This document shows positions 11,246-43,636 of a DNA stretch of 64,000 nucleotides, in pieces. The notes under the pieces were generated by a model that was given only the letters and a program-made list of their open reading frames with translations, did no database searches and was not told where the DNA came from. Within the stretch, counting starts at the first letter, position 1. Each line of letters starts with the position of its first letter. This DNA comes from Axinella damicornis (Eukaryota; Porifera; Demospongiae; Axinellida; Axinellidae), in contig OZ007506.1 of NCBI GenBank assembly GCA_963931865.1, positions 12,954,450 to 13,018,449 on the forward strand, in the 5' to 3' direction. A program made the translations under genes and the position numbers.

Positions 11246-11874
11246 TGCTCTTGCCTAGGTTGTGCATGTGGTTCTACATGTGTAGTTGTGTCCACTAGCA
11301 GAGCAGGGTGTAGTGGTGGTTGTGTCCACCAGCAGAGCAGGGTGTAGTGGAGTATGGCTGACATGGCCTGTCCTTGTGGCAACGGCCTGGAGCTACGACA
11401 CAACTGAAGTAGATGATGTCTCTTTTGGCTCCTTGTTGCATTCAGCATGTTGTACAATTAGCATTTCCAATGGCACTCAATATGCCATTGCCATTGAGCA
11501 CAAGTGTCCCAGGACTGTCTAGGCCTTCCCACTGCACATTCTGGGATGGTGTGGGGAATGATTGGACAGTGTTGCGAAGATTACCTGTGAGTAGAGTCTA
11601 AGACCCATTGTGCCATCCACTGTCCTTCTCCATATGCCGTATGACCCCGTGCAGCGCTTCACACCACTATTGTCTGTTCACTGCAGCCACCACTACCCTA
11701 GCAAATAATCTTTTGAAAATTATGGTAGGCCAATTCCAATTCAGGAGTTGATTCTCAGTCTTGTGTGCGCAGTCATGGTTATGGCTAGCATGGTACACTG
11801 TACATCTGGTCTCTCAAACGCTCGTGCAGCTGTCATATCATATTCATGCACCTGATCTGTTGTCACTTCCACAG

Positions 11875-11982
11875 GACCTCTACTGGTAAAGAGAAGCAGT
11901 TGTTGGTGCCGGGTAAGAAGAGTGTTCTACCGTACCTGAAGCCCCTTCGCCCAATGGGAGTAACCAAGCAAGCTGGAGGACA
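11875..11982 (+). CDS. Candidate orphan exon
   Basis: A pyrimidine-rich CTTCCACAG acceptor is followed by a frame reading STGKEKQLLVPGKKSVLPYL and then KPLRPMG, ending at CAG before a GTACAA donor. It looks like a real exon, but no neighbours in phase could be found. Another exon-like piece (TFWDGVGNDWTVLRRLP before a GTGAGT donor, about 11537-11588) lies upstream on the same strand. Function is unknown, and the pieces may belong to a gene mostly unseen or to a repeat. Confidence 0.3.
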
Positions 11983-12275
11983 GGTACAACGTCATCCGTA
12001 ACGTTGACTAGCAGTCTACCGCAGTAGGTCCATGTAGAAGAGCTGCTTCTTGATGAACTGTTGTTTGGTCCTGCAAGGGGCTGTGGCTGGAATATGTAGT
12101 GCCTGAAGTGTAGGCATCTATACAGGGGTGTGGGCAGTCTCTCATGACTGTAGAAAATGTGTGTGTACTGTTGCAAGTGTTCTATTTGGACTGCACTATT
12201 TTGGTTGGCTACTTCCAAAAGCTGGTAAACTTCCTGTACCACTTCCTGTTTCTTCTTACACTGTATACTCTGAAC

Positions 12276-12279
<4 letters not shown>

Positions 12280-12327
<48 letters not shown>

Positions 12328-12372
12328 GCATGTGCATGCGTGCGTGGTGGTGCGTGCGTGTGTGTGTGAGTG
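12280..12372. repeat. (GT)n microsatellite
   Basis: An uninterrupted TG run followed by imperfect TGCG variants. Confidence 0.9.
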
Positions 12373-13365
12373 TGTTAGTTGTTTTGTGTTCTCATTATGT
12401 GTAATTACCAATGAGTAAATAGAAACACAGCTGAAGCCATGCTTCAAAGCTTAGTGAGTAGTTGTGGACATGTATCATGAGTACTGAAGCCTGTCAAAGA
12501 CAGCCACTAGTAGAATGGTTTCCCAAGTCAGTGTGGTAATTCCTGGTAATACTAATACTTTAGCTACTGCTGGACCTTCCCCTGTTAGGACAGATTCCAA
12601 TGTTCATTACCAGAGGATGTTGAACACATTTCCTATACACGTTACTATGCGGCGCTGCACTCAAGCGGGAATAATTGCATGGTTTACATTCCTAACCTCA
12701 ACAGCCTTGTTCCCACGTCAACATGGCCTAGGACTGAAGGTAAACCTAAAATGCGGGCCAACGAGAAGTGAAGCTACAGTTGGGAAGTTTGAGTTTGAAA
12801 GGTGGTAGGAGTGCCTTGAAGACAGTTTGGGCATGCTTCCAGTGTCTGGTAGCACTGGCTTCTCTCCCATCCCGCACGGCCACTCCTTCAAGGGGCCGCA
12901 CAGCCTAGTGGCCCAGGGTTAATAGACATTTCGAACGATGTCAATTTCGTTGAGATACATGTAAAGACTACTGAGAACACACTTCAGTGCAGAAAACAAT
13001 TCGCCTACACACATACATGTACATGTATGTCACATGACCGTGTCCAACCTCCTCTGGTCCAGGTTCCCATAGGGTAGCTAGAATAGTGTTACAGAGACTG
13101 TTGGACTTCCAGAGGGTACTCCTTACATGTACTTACAGATAATAGCTAGTTGCTGTTCAAATTTCCTGTTTGAGCGTTGTCATGTGATCCCCCAGCCAGA
13201 GTACAGAGTCTAGTAGACACATAGTGTATCATGCTAGATCACCATTGTGGGTGGAGCACATTAGAAGACAGTGTGTGAAGAGCCTGGATGCAAGGCTGAA
13301 GCCGGGGAATGTGTAGCCTCCACTCTTTCTACTACGTGTGCATTTGTCCCAGAGAAGCTTCTTCT

Positions 13366-14013
13366 CTTCTGCTACCCTAGTCCCAGAGAAAGCTTCCGCT
13401 CTCCTGCTACGTACCGCAGTCCCAGAGAAAGCTTCCGCTCTCCTGCTACGTACCGCAGTCCCAGAGAAAGCTTCCGCTCTGCTGCTACGTACCGCAGTCC
13501 CTGAGAAAGCTTCCGCTCTCCTGCTACGTACCGCAGTCCCAGAGAAAGCTTCCGCTCTCCTGCTACGTACCACAGTCCCAGAGAAAGCTTCCACTCTTCT
13601 GCTACGTACCACAGTCCCAGAGAAAGCTTCCGCTCTTCTGCTACGTTTCACAGTCCCAGAGAAAGCTTCCGCTCTCCTGCTACATGTACATGTACGTACC
13701 GCAGTCCCAGAGAAAGCTTCCGCTCTCCTGCTACGTACCGCAGTCCCAGAGAAAGCTTCCGCTCTCCTGCTACGTACCGCAGTCCCAGAGAAAGCTTCCG
13801 CTCTCCTGCTACGTACCACAGTCCCAGAGAAAGCTTCCGCTCTCCTGCTACATACCACAGTCCCAGAGAAAGCTTCCACTCTTCTGCTACGTACCACAGT
13901 CCCAGAGAAAGCTTCCGCTCTCCTGCTACGTACCACAGTCCCAGAGAAAGCTTCCGCTCTCCTGCTACGTACCGCAGTCCCAGAGAAAGCTTCCACTCTC
14001 CTGCTACGTACCA
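13366..14013. repeat. 39-bp minisatellite, about 17 units
   Basis: The unit has CCCAGAGAAAGCTTCCGCTC followed by TCCTGCTACGTACCGCAGT. Because 39 is divisible by three, long open frames appear on both strands (for example repeats of VPEKASALLLRTA, or of SRRAEAFSGT on the minus strand). One unit is expanded by an ACATGT insertion at about 13683. The open frames follow from the repeat length, not from a gene. Confidence 0.92.
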
Positions 14014-14196
14014 CCATCCCATCTGCTCTACGGCTGCCTACATGTACATGTAATTTGGACTTTAGCCATAATAATTAGTGGCCCTTTAGTTTATGAGTTG
14101 TTGTCTCTAGCTGGTGAACAGAGAAACAGGCAGATACATATAGAGGGTTTCTGGTGTACACACCAGACAGCTGTGTAGTTCATTGTACATTGTATC

Positions 14197-14324
14197 TAAC
14201 CTCGTTCCCTGTGTTTTCTGTTCTTCGGTTTCCGTTGACAATTTGCCACCCTTACGCATCCGTGTATTATTGTCAACAGAAACCGAAGAACAGAAAAAAC
14301 GGGGTAGGCCTGGGAACGAGGCTA
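14197..14324. mobile_element. TAGCCTCGTTCCC-family MITE with 9-bp target duplication
   Basis: A 128-bp element with ends TAACCTCGTTCCC and GGGAACGAGGCTA and long inverted arms (TTCTGTTCTTCGGTTTC and its complement). It is flanked by a perfect direct repeat CATTGTATC at 14188-14196 and 14325-14333. Confidence 0.88.
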
Positions 14325-14343
14325 CATTGTATCACACTGCAGG

Positions 14344-14376
14344 GATTCATTTGGGGGGGGGGGGGGGGGGGGGGGA
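14344..14376. repeat. Poly-G tract
   Basis: A G homopolymer of about 20-30 bases; the exact length is doubtful in any assembly. Confidence 0.85.
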
Positions 14377-14550
14377 GGCAAGGAGTGCCAATTTCCCTTT
14401 GAATCTTTGCTGACCCCCCTTGAATAATACCACAAAGTGTTATCATGCCTCCCCCCTTACTTTGTCATTCTACTATTTCATCCCCCCTTGAATGAACACT
14501 GGGTATTGCTGTATCATAGAATGGGGGCTTTGCATGGTCAGCTGTTTGTG

Positions 14551-15257
14551 TACCGTAGTCTCTCAAAAATACGCCCACCCTCGAAAATACGCCCACCCCC
14601 CTTTTTCGCGACAAGTTGTTGCAAAGGGTCATTTATTACTCGAAAGTACGCCCACCCTATTAGCTCGAACAGGAAACCACTTGGAAGAAGCACTGTCAAA
14701 GACGTTGGACTAAGAAATGAAGGCTGGCTATCATGTACTATGTGCAATGAATTTCATTATGTTGCACGCCATTGCATATATAATCAGCTGTGTACTGAAT
14801 GCATGACATGAGACCGTGCACGCACTGTGCATTGCATGTTTGTGTCTTCACGTGTGCAATCGCCTTAGCGTAGCACAAGCAGCGCACTATGGATTTCTAG
14901 GAAGCAGCAGCAATCGGCAAGTCCCGAAGATAGTCTGCGCACTCTACACGTCATTCAAGCACTCCTGCTGTGTCTTGTTTGCTGTTCCTGTAGCTACTCA
15001 CACGAAGAGATTGTTCCTGCTCACCAAGAAACTCCGGGACTAGTAGTAGTAGTTAAGCCTTGCTAGAATGACTGTTGCAGTATTGCACTCGTATACGCAT
15101 GTACTTGAGTGGGCCTACTTTCGAATTGGGTGGGCCTACTTTCGAGTCAAGGGTGGGCCTATTTTCGGGAGAGGGGTCCTCGAAAATACGCCCATCCCCC
15201 TCTTTGAGCAGATTCTAAATTCATCGCCCATGGGCGTATTTTCGAGAGACTACGGTA
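14551..15257. mobile_element. TIR element, TACCGTAGTCTCTC ends (ATACGCCC family)
   Basis: Starts TACCGTAGTCTCTCAAAAAT and ends with the complement GAGAGACTACGGTA. GAAAATACGCCC words repeat near both ends. TA at each edge fits a TA target. No transposase frame was found inside. Confidence 0.85.
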
Positions 15258-15264
15258 CTACCTT

Positions 15265-15308
15265 TAGCCTCATTCCCAGGCCTCCCATGTGGCCTGGGAA
15301 TGAGGCTA
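15265..15308. mobile_element. 44-bp TIR-only element with perfect 9-bp TSD
   Basis: TAGCCTCATTCCCAGGCC and its exact complement are separated by only 8 bp. Perfect 9-bp direct repeats TACTACCTT flank it at 15256-15264 and 15309-15317. It consists of little more than two terminal repeats. Confidence 0.88.
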
Positions 15309-16365
15309 TACTACCTTAGCCTGGCCTTGATGTTGTTTGTGACTGCATGGTGCTCTCCATGCTCCTGTCATTGTATTTGTAATACGGTCCATGTGGCACT
15401 CTGGTGTGCATACCAGACACTGTCCCATCGCTGCTAGCAGCTTGTGAATATCCTCACACAGTAACTCCATCCAAACCACATGGCCTCTGCAACAGGTACA
15501 CAACAATTGCATGCATTTCCCAGAAGAGTTGTCACAGTAACCACAACATGCAGTCTGATAAACAGCCTTGTTCCCAGGCCACTGGGAACCAGGATAAGTA
15601 ATTTGTGCAAAAAGCAGGGGGAAAACCTGGATGGATTTCTCACGTGATGCGTACCACCCCTGACATCACGGAATCATACCTATTCAACTTGCTGTCACCA
15701 GTTACAGAGAAGCTACAGAGACCAGACAAATTCCAGATGAGAGGCAGGTCCTACCTATACAACATACCTGGATTTGAAACGAAACCGCTGAGAAATGGCT
15801 GTAATACACAACGATTATAACTTGCAGGCGCTTTCACTCGATCTGTGCAGTGAACCATTGTTCCTGAAAGTACATGTACAACAATTGCAGCTCAGCACTA
15901 CATGTTATTTGAAGGTACATGTATGACTTGTAGATGTAGCTTGGATGTGCTTTATATACTCAGTGTGGCTTTCTTCTGGCCATCGCCCTGTCTTCATAGC
16001 TACTGTAGAAAACGAGATCAATCAGCTTAGTGGACTTGAACGGATAACACTTTATGACGGTCATGGCACGCATCAATTGAGAAATCCTTCCTGGCCTTCC
16101 CCTGCTTTTCGTACTGCAAAAGCTGGACGTTGAGTCCTGGGAACGAGGCTAGCCTTGGACCCGGACCTTCTCTAGCCTCGTCCCTGGCCTTCTACACCTC
16201 CAGTTTTATATTGCTTACAGTATGCAAAACGGAGAGAGCTCACAATACTGTTGAAGAGCTCGAGTGAACTGTCGTACACTGTGCCAATGCAAATGCCACT
16301 GGGCAGACTTCTGCTCAGGCAGCCAACAGGCTTACAGCTGAACTCACATTGGATTTGGCCTGAGG

Positions 16366-16400
16366 TAGCCTCGTTCCCAGGCTGCGTGGGAACTAGGCTA
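16366..16400. mobile_element. 35-bp TIR-only element
   Basis: TAGCCTCGTTCCC faces GGGAACTAGGCTA with 9 bp between them. Flanks GGCCTGAGG (16357-16365) and GGCCTAAGG (16401-16409) form a 9-bp duplication with one mismatch. Confidence 0.8.
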
Positions 16401-16560
16401 GGCCTAAGGGTAACCATGTACATGTGTATGTGGTTAACAGCTATGCAGCCTTCTAAACAAGTCCAAAGGACTATATGCAGGTTCAGAGTTCAGTGTTTCC
16501 CCCAAAGCAGGGTACCAACATTTCTTCCTTTTATGTGGTGTTGTAATACATTGAGGGGTT

Positions 16561-16650
16561 TGATTGGGTGAGCGTGAGCGAGCCCCACACTAGTCGTGGT
16601 CAAGCGGTCGCCTCATAGTGTCTCCCATACCGTAAATCAGACACATGCAA
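16561..16650 (+). repeat. Dispersed GAGCGTGAGCGAGCCCC repeat
   Basis: The same block, GAGCGTGAGC.AGCCCCACAC followed by TAGTCGT and later CTCCCATACCGTAAAT, recurs at 61024-61108. Family unknown. Confidence 0.6.
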
Positions 16651-17596
16651 TATAATGTACGTAACATTGCGTATTATTTCCTACCGTAAATATCCACCGT
16701 GCGCAAGAATCTGGTACCGAAGTCTACCTGTTTGATGGACAATATAATGGAAACAACAAAGACGCAGACCGCTCATGACCTACCTATTTATTGGCTAGAG
16801 GCCTAGAGCGATGGACGAACGATGAACTGTTACTGTACCTCCTCAGTGGTGACAGCAAAGACAAACACCACTAGTGGACCTACCTAGGCATCGACCTCAG
16901 AGCTGCACATGACATGTCCTGCAGAACACATGGTGTGCTGGAGACCAGTGGGCAGCATGCGTATAGGTCATGTGTTACCTGCCATATCGCCACTAGACTG
17001 CTTCAGCTAGCCTGACTTGCAGTTCCTGTGTTGTGCATGTGTTGTGATATTCTGTGGCATGTGCTGTGCTCATGCAGTCACTTTCTGATGGCATACAACT
17101 GTTCCATATTCTGCGCGTGCACTCCCTCACACTCGCCCCACAATGTCGCACATTCCACTAGTATACTCATATTTTCCCCCACCTATCCTGTCAGCTTTGG
17201 GGAAATATTGGTTGTTTGTTTACAGAAATGTAGGGTTTATTTCTCTTCCAAATTCTGTCCCCACTTCAGTTATTGTACACATTGCAACATGAGTAATTCT
17301 CATTGCCCAGTATTGTGTACAGTTTTTCTTTTGCCGTAGTTACGGTGTGTTGGTAGTTGTGTTGCCTTAAGCTTGTTACGTATATGACACATCATTGGCA
17401 CTCCTGACACCCCCCCCCCCCCCCCTCCCACACACACTTACACGCACAGTATGCACAGGTCTCCAGAGATCCTGTGTTACCGAAAAAGTCTTACTCTCAC
17501 TATGGAGGCAGTTCCATGTCGCTATCGTGAGTTCAAATTAATGCACACCAATAGGTAATTTACATGTACTGGGATATCAATACAACATGTAGTTAT

Positions 17597-17869
17597 AACA
17601 AGTAATAAAAAACATTTAAAATGTATCAGGATGTAGGGATACCAGAACGGCAAAAAGTAAGGAAACAAGAGGGATGATCGAACATAACAGTGAAGTATAC
17701 AATCACCCCTACAGAGATCTTCTTCCTTATACATGTACAATGAAAAAAGATATGTAGGGGTAATTGTATACTTCACTGTTATGTTCGATCATCCCTCTTG
17801 TTTCCTTACTTTTTGCCGTTCTGGTATCCCTACATCCTGATACATTTTAAATGTTTTTTATTACTTGTT
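17597..17869. repeat. Long inverted repeat, 117-bp arms
   Basis: The left arm (17597-17713) and right arm (17753-17869) are almost perfect reverse complements, separated by a 39-bp loop. Such near identity implies a recent origin or gene conversion. The transcript would form a long dsRNA hairpin. Confidence 0.92.
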
Positions 17870-18339
17870 TATGTAATTTTTTGGGGGCAGCAGGCGCATG
17901 TTTGAGCTGAAGTTTGCTGCAGAAGTCAGTGACCTCACAGGCACCTGGGCAGTAGGTGTCCTTGCCTTGGTATGTGGACAATATTACTCAGGTATTACAC
18001 TTCCAGCATCGGCTGAAGAATCAGGCCCGGGCATCTCAAGTCAACTGTTCCCTAGATGGATGACAAAGCCAGAGTTCTCCCTGTCTGAAGACCATGGCAT
18101 TAGCCGCATAGGCAGTTTATAGTAGGGACATTCATATGGGTGTTGAGAGTTGAGATAGGCATTCACCCTGCTCACAGAATACAGTATAGGTAGCAATATA
18201 AGCTTAGCTAAATCATGCGTACAGGGACTAACCTCAGAAGAGTGCCTCGTTTGACAACACATCGGTCAACGTATCTTCCCCACTGTTTCTAATTCAGCGA
18301 TCTTGAGTAATAATTACGTATCGTTGCTAAGTGATCGTT

Positions 18340-18623
18340 TAAGTGCGCATGCGTACAAACGTGAAAATGGCGTGACAAACGAAGCCATAGTTATTGAGTG
18401 GGCAGCTGCAGCCGCCTGGTGAAGACTTGGAGGTAGCGAAAAAGCGATGGGACGTTGCACTGCTCGGTTTAAAATGCTGCTGTTTCGTGCGAAAACCATC
18501 GTGACAGATTGAGGCAACGTTGAGCTAAGTTGTCTGAAGAAAGAAGAAGAAGAAGAAAGAAAGAAAAACAATTTGCCCGTTTTGCGAGTACCTGGTGAGG
18601 TACTTTCGCGACGGTTTTTCGCG
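18340..18623 (+). promoter_or_regulatory. Putative promoter and 5' UTR of the DYRK gene
   Basis: TGCGCATGCGTA at 18344-18355 resembles an NRF1 site, and AAAATGGCG at 18364-18372 resembles a YY1 site. Both are typical of CpG-type animal promoters. The stretch ends at the ATG of the proposed first coding exon. Assigned from motifs and position only. Confidence 0.45.
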
Positions 18624-39645
<21,022 letters not shown>

Positions 39646-39780
39646 TATGTAAGGACTGGGTTGCCATGGCAGCCAATGATTGACCAATGGCAAGCAGTGG
39701 TGGCAAGTATGAATATACCATCCACCTTGTTTGTATGTTCATCATTTTTTCAACTCCCTCCCTCCCTCTCTGTTCATATG

Positions 39781-39786
39781 AATAAA
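39781..39786 (+). terminator. Polyadenylation signal of the DYRK gene
   Basis: AATAAA, 136 bp downstream of the TAG stop. Confidence 0.65.
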
Positions 39787-39799
39787 GTTTTCTTCCAGA

Positions 39800-42353
39800 T
39801 TTCAGTGTTCTTATTATTCTCTCCTCCTTTGAAGGAGAATACATCACGTGTTTTGTACTCACAATAGCACCAAATTCAGCTCTGCATTCAAACCGTATAG
39901 ATGTTCTATTTTGTCACTACGCATCTTATGACGTTTGTACTGAGATGTTTGTGTGAGTAGCTATTCTTTAGTTTCGTGTTGCACGTTTGTATATGTATAC
40001 ATGGGATTATACGTTTCTACATGGCAGTACGTAGCCTCGCTCCAAGGCCACCCCACCAGCCATTTAGCTTCCGTATTGCTTCACATAGAATTAGTTTTGG
40101 ACAGCTATAATATTATGTCAATTATTGGAGTGCTTCTTTCTGGTGAGTTTATAATAATGTTGCAGCAGATTAGCGCATTAAATCTTCATCTTAATTCTTG
40201 CATGAATGGAGGGGGGTTAAGATTATACCCTTAATCTATGAATCCTGAAGTGATCTGGTCTCGAGTTCATGTTGCATGGCAGTACGATCAAATAAACTAA
40301 TCTTGCTGGCTGTCGTTAGCTAGACTATGAACTGATTACACTCCTGGTATAGAGAAAATTATGCCCAAAAAAGAAAAACCTCCTGCATGGGTTCAGTGGA
40401 GGACATGGAGAGATTCTGACTACACCATCATCATTCTAATTTTTGACTGACCCAAGCATACAATATTTATGCTGAAACTCACCTTTGTGGTGGAGTTATG
40501 ACCCTAACCCTAATCCTAACCCTAACTTTTGGCCTCCTTGTGTGGGTGGATTTTTTTTTTCGTTCCGGATCCGCTGGGAATGAGACAGCCACGTGTGCAC
40601 TATTAAATTGAGACGATCCAGCCTATATGCCCGACCGGCAACCTTGGAGCTGTAAGTACGAGCTGGTGGATGCAATCAGAGTCTGCTCGGGGTGAGAGTT
40701 AATTATGCATATCATATTTACATAATACATAACTATTGTGTAGTGTTTTGTCTTGTCTTTGTACAGGGTCCAAGATTAATATTAGCTCTCTTATAATAAT
40801 ATATGTAGCTATCTTCTTGTGACCTTTGCTGTTGCATAAACCTGTTTCCATAAAAAAATAAAATAAAAAAAATTAAAAAGATAAAAAATAAAAAAGCAGA
40901 ACAGTGATAGCTAGCTGGCTGACTGGATTAGCCCAGTTCCCAAACTCTCTGTGACACTGAGGTTTTCCATTCATGCTGAAGCTGGCGTGGAGTGAAGCTG
41001 TCCTGATTTCAATTTCAAATGCCTACCTAGCCTTTCGATTGTCTCTAACCTGGTAGACTTGGATTAGATACTGTAACATTGTTTGGGTGCATATAGCAGA
41101 TCTGTTCACAATAATTATCCAAACCCACACACCCCGCCTGCTCTTTGACAAGACACTTGACACTACAGTGCCTCATGCATGGCTAGTAAACATGGTGCTG
41201 CACTTTAAAGCTCTTTGAAACGGTGAATGGTTCAATGAAAGAGCACCGAATTGCGAACCTCACCAGCATAAATTTTATGAAACTGTTTGCAACTATTGTG
41301 TACTACCTTGACTCTTCTGTCGATATGGTTTGTAAAGCGATGTAGGCATCGTCAGCACTCGGTATCAACATTACAGGCATTCCCACACGCATGCTACAGT
41401 GGTAACAGACACAGAGCACTGCACACATAATTATATATAATGGCATCCTGGTGTTGTTGACACCACACTTCACTTACCAGTAGTACCGTAGCAGCGCTAG
41501 TGAACGACCCACTAGCTGATGTCGATTTTGTGGCACCCCATAGGCACAAGCGCCAAATCATCATGCACTGCAAGCTAAAATCTGTCATAACTAGCTATAT
41601 GTATAGTTATATCTTATTTAGGATTGTGCAGTGAGACACCCTTTGACACACGTTTTGGGGAAATTAAGACTTAACATCAAAATTATAATACACTAGCTAC
41701 TAGTGTACGCTACTGGTAATCATTGAGATAGAAATGTGCCCATAACGTTTTTGTCAGATTTTGGAACGTTGTCACATGACAAACCCAATTGTGACATGCG
41801 TTCGAAACGCCCATTCATTGCAGTAGTCGATCGCTTGATGGTGCTATTGTAGGTGTTCTACACAAAGATTTTTGTTTGTTCGACTTCTGCCAGAGACTGC
41901 TGGAGACCATCAGAGACCCTGCAGCAGGTGGTTCCCACTTTAGCAGCCTTCCTTGTAATGGAGGTCTAGCCACATACCCTGGCTTATTTCCTCATAACAC
42001 ACTGTGGGCTACCCAACTCTCATGGATTTACTGCAGCTGGCCTTCACAAAACTAATGGTCAGAAGCCTTCTGTTCCACTTTTGAATTGCATACTACTGTT
42101 TGTAGTTGAGTATCACTGGTATAATTATCATCCAGCACGACAACTATCCATATTATGAGGAGCACCCCTTAGATTTGTATTTGGAGCTAAAGAAGTACCT
42201 ATTATACTCTTGAAACTAAGATTCTCACATTCCCTTTGCTTGTAGCAGTTATTGTTATTCTCATTATTTGCTGCAGGCGAGGCATTAATTTTATGAGAAA
42301 ACAAATGGAAATCTCCACAGATGACGTCTCTAAAATCTCTACTCTCTGTGTAA
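39800..42353. other. Spacer between DYRK and PDZ genes (tail to tail)
   Basis: A CACTCCTGG-type element starts at about 40336 and includes a short telomere-like CCCTAACCCTAATCCTAACC run at about 40502. Its right end was not found. An A-rich stretch lies at 40850-40900. No supported gene was seen. Confidence 0.5.
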
Positions 42354-43601
42354 TCACTGTGTCATCTTCAACTGTCTGCCTTCCTGCTGGGGTTGTGTCA
42401 GTGGGGTGCGAGTGCGAATGGAGGGGGGAGGGGGAGTAGTGGAATGGGGTGGAGGTGGAGGTTGGCTCATTTTCTCTTTCAATTTCAACCCCTTGCCGGT
42501 CACATCTCTTGGGGGAGCCATGGCCACAAATCGGACCACACCCCTTGGCAGTGATTTGATGATACTCTCGGCCTGAGCACTAGTCTCACTGAAGAGTGGG
42601 ACATCGTTGATTGAGAGAAAAATGTCACCAACTCTGCATGAGGAAGGGAAAGGAGGATAGCGACTACATGTACACATTTTGTGGAGAAACTTGGGACAGT
42701 ATCTTACATACATCAGTATTGCTTACTTCATGTTTCCTTCTCTGCTGACTGGGCTCCAAGAAGTGAGCGACTTCACACCAATCATCCCCAGTTCAGTGGT
42801 GCACACAGTAAGCCCCAGACCGAACACCCCTTTCATAACTTCGATCTCAAACGGGGCACCCTCCAACCTCTTTCCCTTTGGAACAGGTCCAAGAGACTGA
42901 GGGAGGGGAGGCGGCTCGCGAGGGAGGGGAGAGGTGGGGTGAGGTGGCCCCTGAGCTCGAGGGAGGGCAGAGGTGGGGGCCGGGGGAGGCGGCTCCAGAA
43001 AAACTGAAGAGGTGGGCTCCTGAGGGAGGGTAGAGGTGGGAGGCTGCTCCTGAATGAGGGCAGAGGTGGGGGGAGGCAGCTCCTGAAAAAGGGAAGAGGT
43101 GGGCTCCTGAGGGAGGGTAGAGGATGGAGGCTGCTCCTGAACGAGGGCAGAGGTGGGGGGAGGCAGCTCCTGAGAAAGGGAAGAGGTGGGCTCCTGAGGG
43201 AGGGTAGAGGTGGGAGGCTGCTCCTGAACGAGGGCAGAGGTGGGGAGAGGCGACTCCTGAGGGAGGGCACAGGTGGGGGGAGGCGGCTCCTCAGTGAGGG
43301 TAGAGGTGGGGGGAGGTAGCTCCTGAAGAAGGGAAGAGGTGGACTCCTGAGGGAGGGTAGAGGTGGGAGGCGGCTCCTGAATGAGGGCAGAGGTGGGGGG
43401 AGGCGGCTCCTGAGGGAGGGCAGAGATGAGAAGAGGTGGTGGCCGAGGGAGGGTAGAGCTGGAGGGAGGTGGCAGCTGCTTCTGAGGAGGCCTCTCACCA
43501 GTCCTGATTAGCATAGATAAAGTGGAGACATGTGTAGCTAATGGTGCTTGGATGTATAAGAGAAACAGACCAACAAATGTAGATAGGAAGACAAGAACTA
43601 A

Positions 43602-43636
<35 letters not shown>

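Larger units (their letters stand above)
9860..13200. other. Intergenic stretch, no secure gene
   Basis: Apart from the weak frames at 9906-10260, the candidate exons near 11.5-12 kb, a palindromic element and a (GT)n tract at about 12280-12370, I see no supported gene here. Confidence 0.5.
14400..18300. other. Repeat-rich intergenic stretch
   Basis: Holds several TIR elements, a poly-C run at about 17410-17426 and a large fold-back. Short open frames (for example 15605-15820 and 17898-18122) have no recognisable motif or splice partner, and I assign no gene. Confidence 0.5.

Noticed and set aside
13229..14078. Long frames over the 39-bp array on both strands
   Set aside because: The repeat length is a multiple of three, so open frames are expected without coding.
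40501..40530. Telomere end
   Set aside because: Only about four CCCTAA-type units inside a dispersed repeat; too short for a telomere.
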